Positions 5,085 through 5,092 of a stretch of 5,092 nucleotides of DNA are shown one piece after another. The DNA is from Synergistaceae bacterium (GTDB lineage: Bacteria > Synergistota > Synergistia > Synergistales > Aminobacteriaceae). Location: assembly GCA_031270755.1 (NCBI GenBank), contig JAISWV010000197.1:1-5092 (forward strand). Direction: 5' to 3'. The notes below the pieces were generated by a model, which saw only the letters and a program-made list of their open reading frames with translations, did not search any database and was not told the origin of the DNA. Every line of letters begins with the position of its first letter. Position 1 is the stretch's first letter. The position numbers and the translations under genes are program-made.

Positions 5085-5092
5085 AATTTGGG

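Larger units (their letters stand above)
4729..5092. other. Gene-free AT-rich upstream region with many short repeats
   Basis: No reading frame with a start, ribosome site and reasonable length is seen on either strand, and stops are frequent. The stretch is clearly more AT-rich than the genes. It holds a candidate promoter and operator for the regulator (4769-4799), a 7-bp triple repeat (4810-4830), a CGATTCT direct repeat (4912-4918 and 4922-4928), nested palindromes (4933-4961), a 9-bp tandem repeat (4997-5014) and an inverted repeat near the edge (5065-5084). It is probably the control region at the head of the operon. Nothing recognisable as a tRNA, other RNA gene or insertion sequence was found. 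Confidence 0.6.

Noticed and set aside
4729..5092. CRISPR array, insertion-sequence end or attachment site
   Set aside because: The repeats are short, of different kinds and irregularly spaced. No spacer structure, transposase fragment, tRNA or target-site duplication is visible.

Overview
The window carries one transcription unit, entirely on the minus strand and read right to left. It consists of a GntR/FadR-type regulator, the three genes of a tripartite tricarboxylate transporter (TTT: tctC binding protein, tctB small membrane subunit, tctA large membrane subunit), a cytoplasmic protein with two ferredoxin-like [4Fe-4S] motifs, and the first 28 codons of another gene cut by the left edge. 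Moderately GC-rich genes, a secreted periplasmic binding protein without a lipobox (so probably a two-membrane envelope) and an iron-sulfur protein inside a carboxylate-uptake operon suggest an anaerobic diderm bacterium, for example of the Synergistota or Desulfobacterota type. That placement is inference; there is no rRNA or other marker here.

Layout, in transcription order. 5092-4729: AT-rich, no gene, but rich in short inverted and direct repeats, with a candidate promoter and operator in front of the regulator. 4728-4039: gntR-type regulator. 4038-3933: 106-bp gap with no obvious terminator, a weak promoter candidate and helically spaced repeats. 3932-2964: tctC. 2963-2877: gap with a GC-rich hairpin followed by six T, placed directly before the tctB ribosome site, a likely attenuator. 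2876-2418: tctB. 2393-894: tctA, 24 bp after tctB. 855-121: [4Fe-4S] protein, 38 bp after tctA. 86-1: start of an unidentified gene, 34 bp further on, with a strong ribosome site.

How the parts fit: TctC should capture an organic anion in the periplasm and hand it to the TctA/TctB membrane complex, which imports it using an ion gradient. The regulator probably senses the substrate or a product and controls the operon through an upstream palindrome. The hairpin would let the cell make more binding protein than membrane subunits. The two genes at the end of the operon are the least understood part. They probably act on the imported compound or supply electrons for its metabolism, but the sequence does not reveal the substrate or the reaction.
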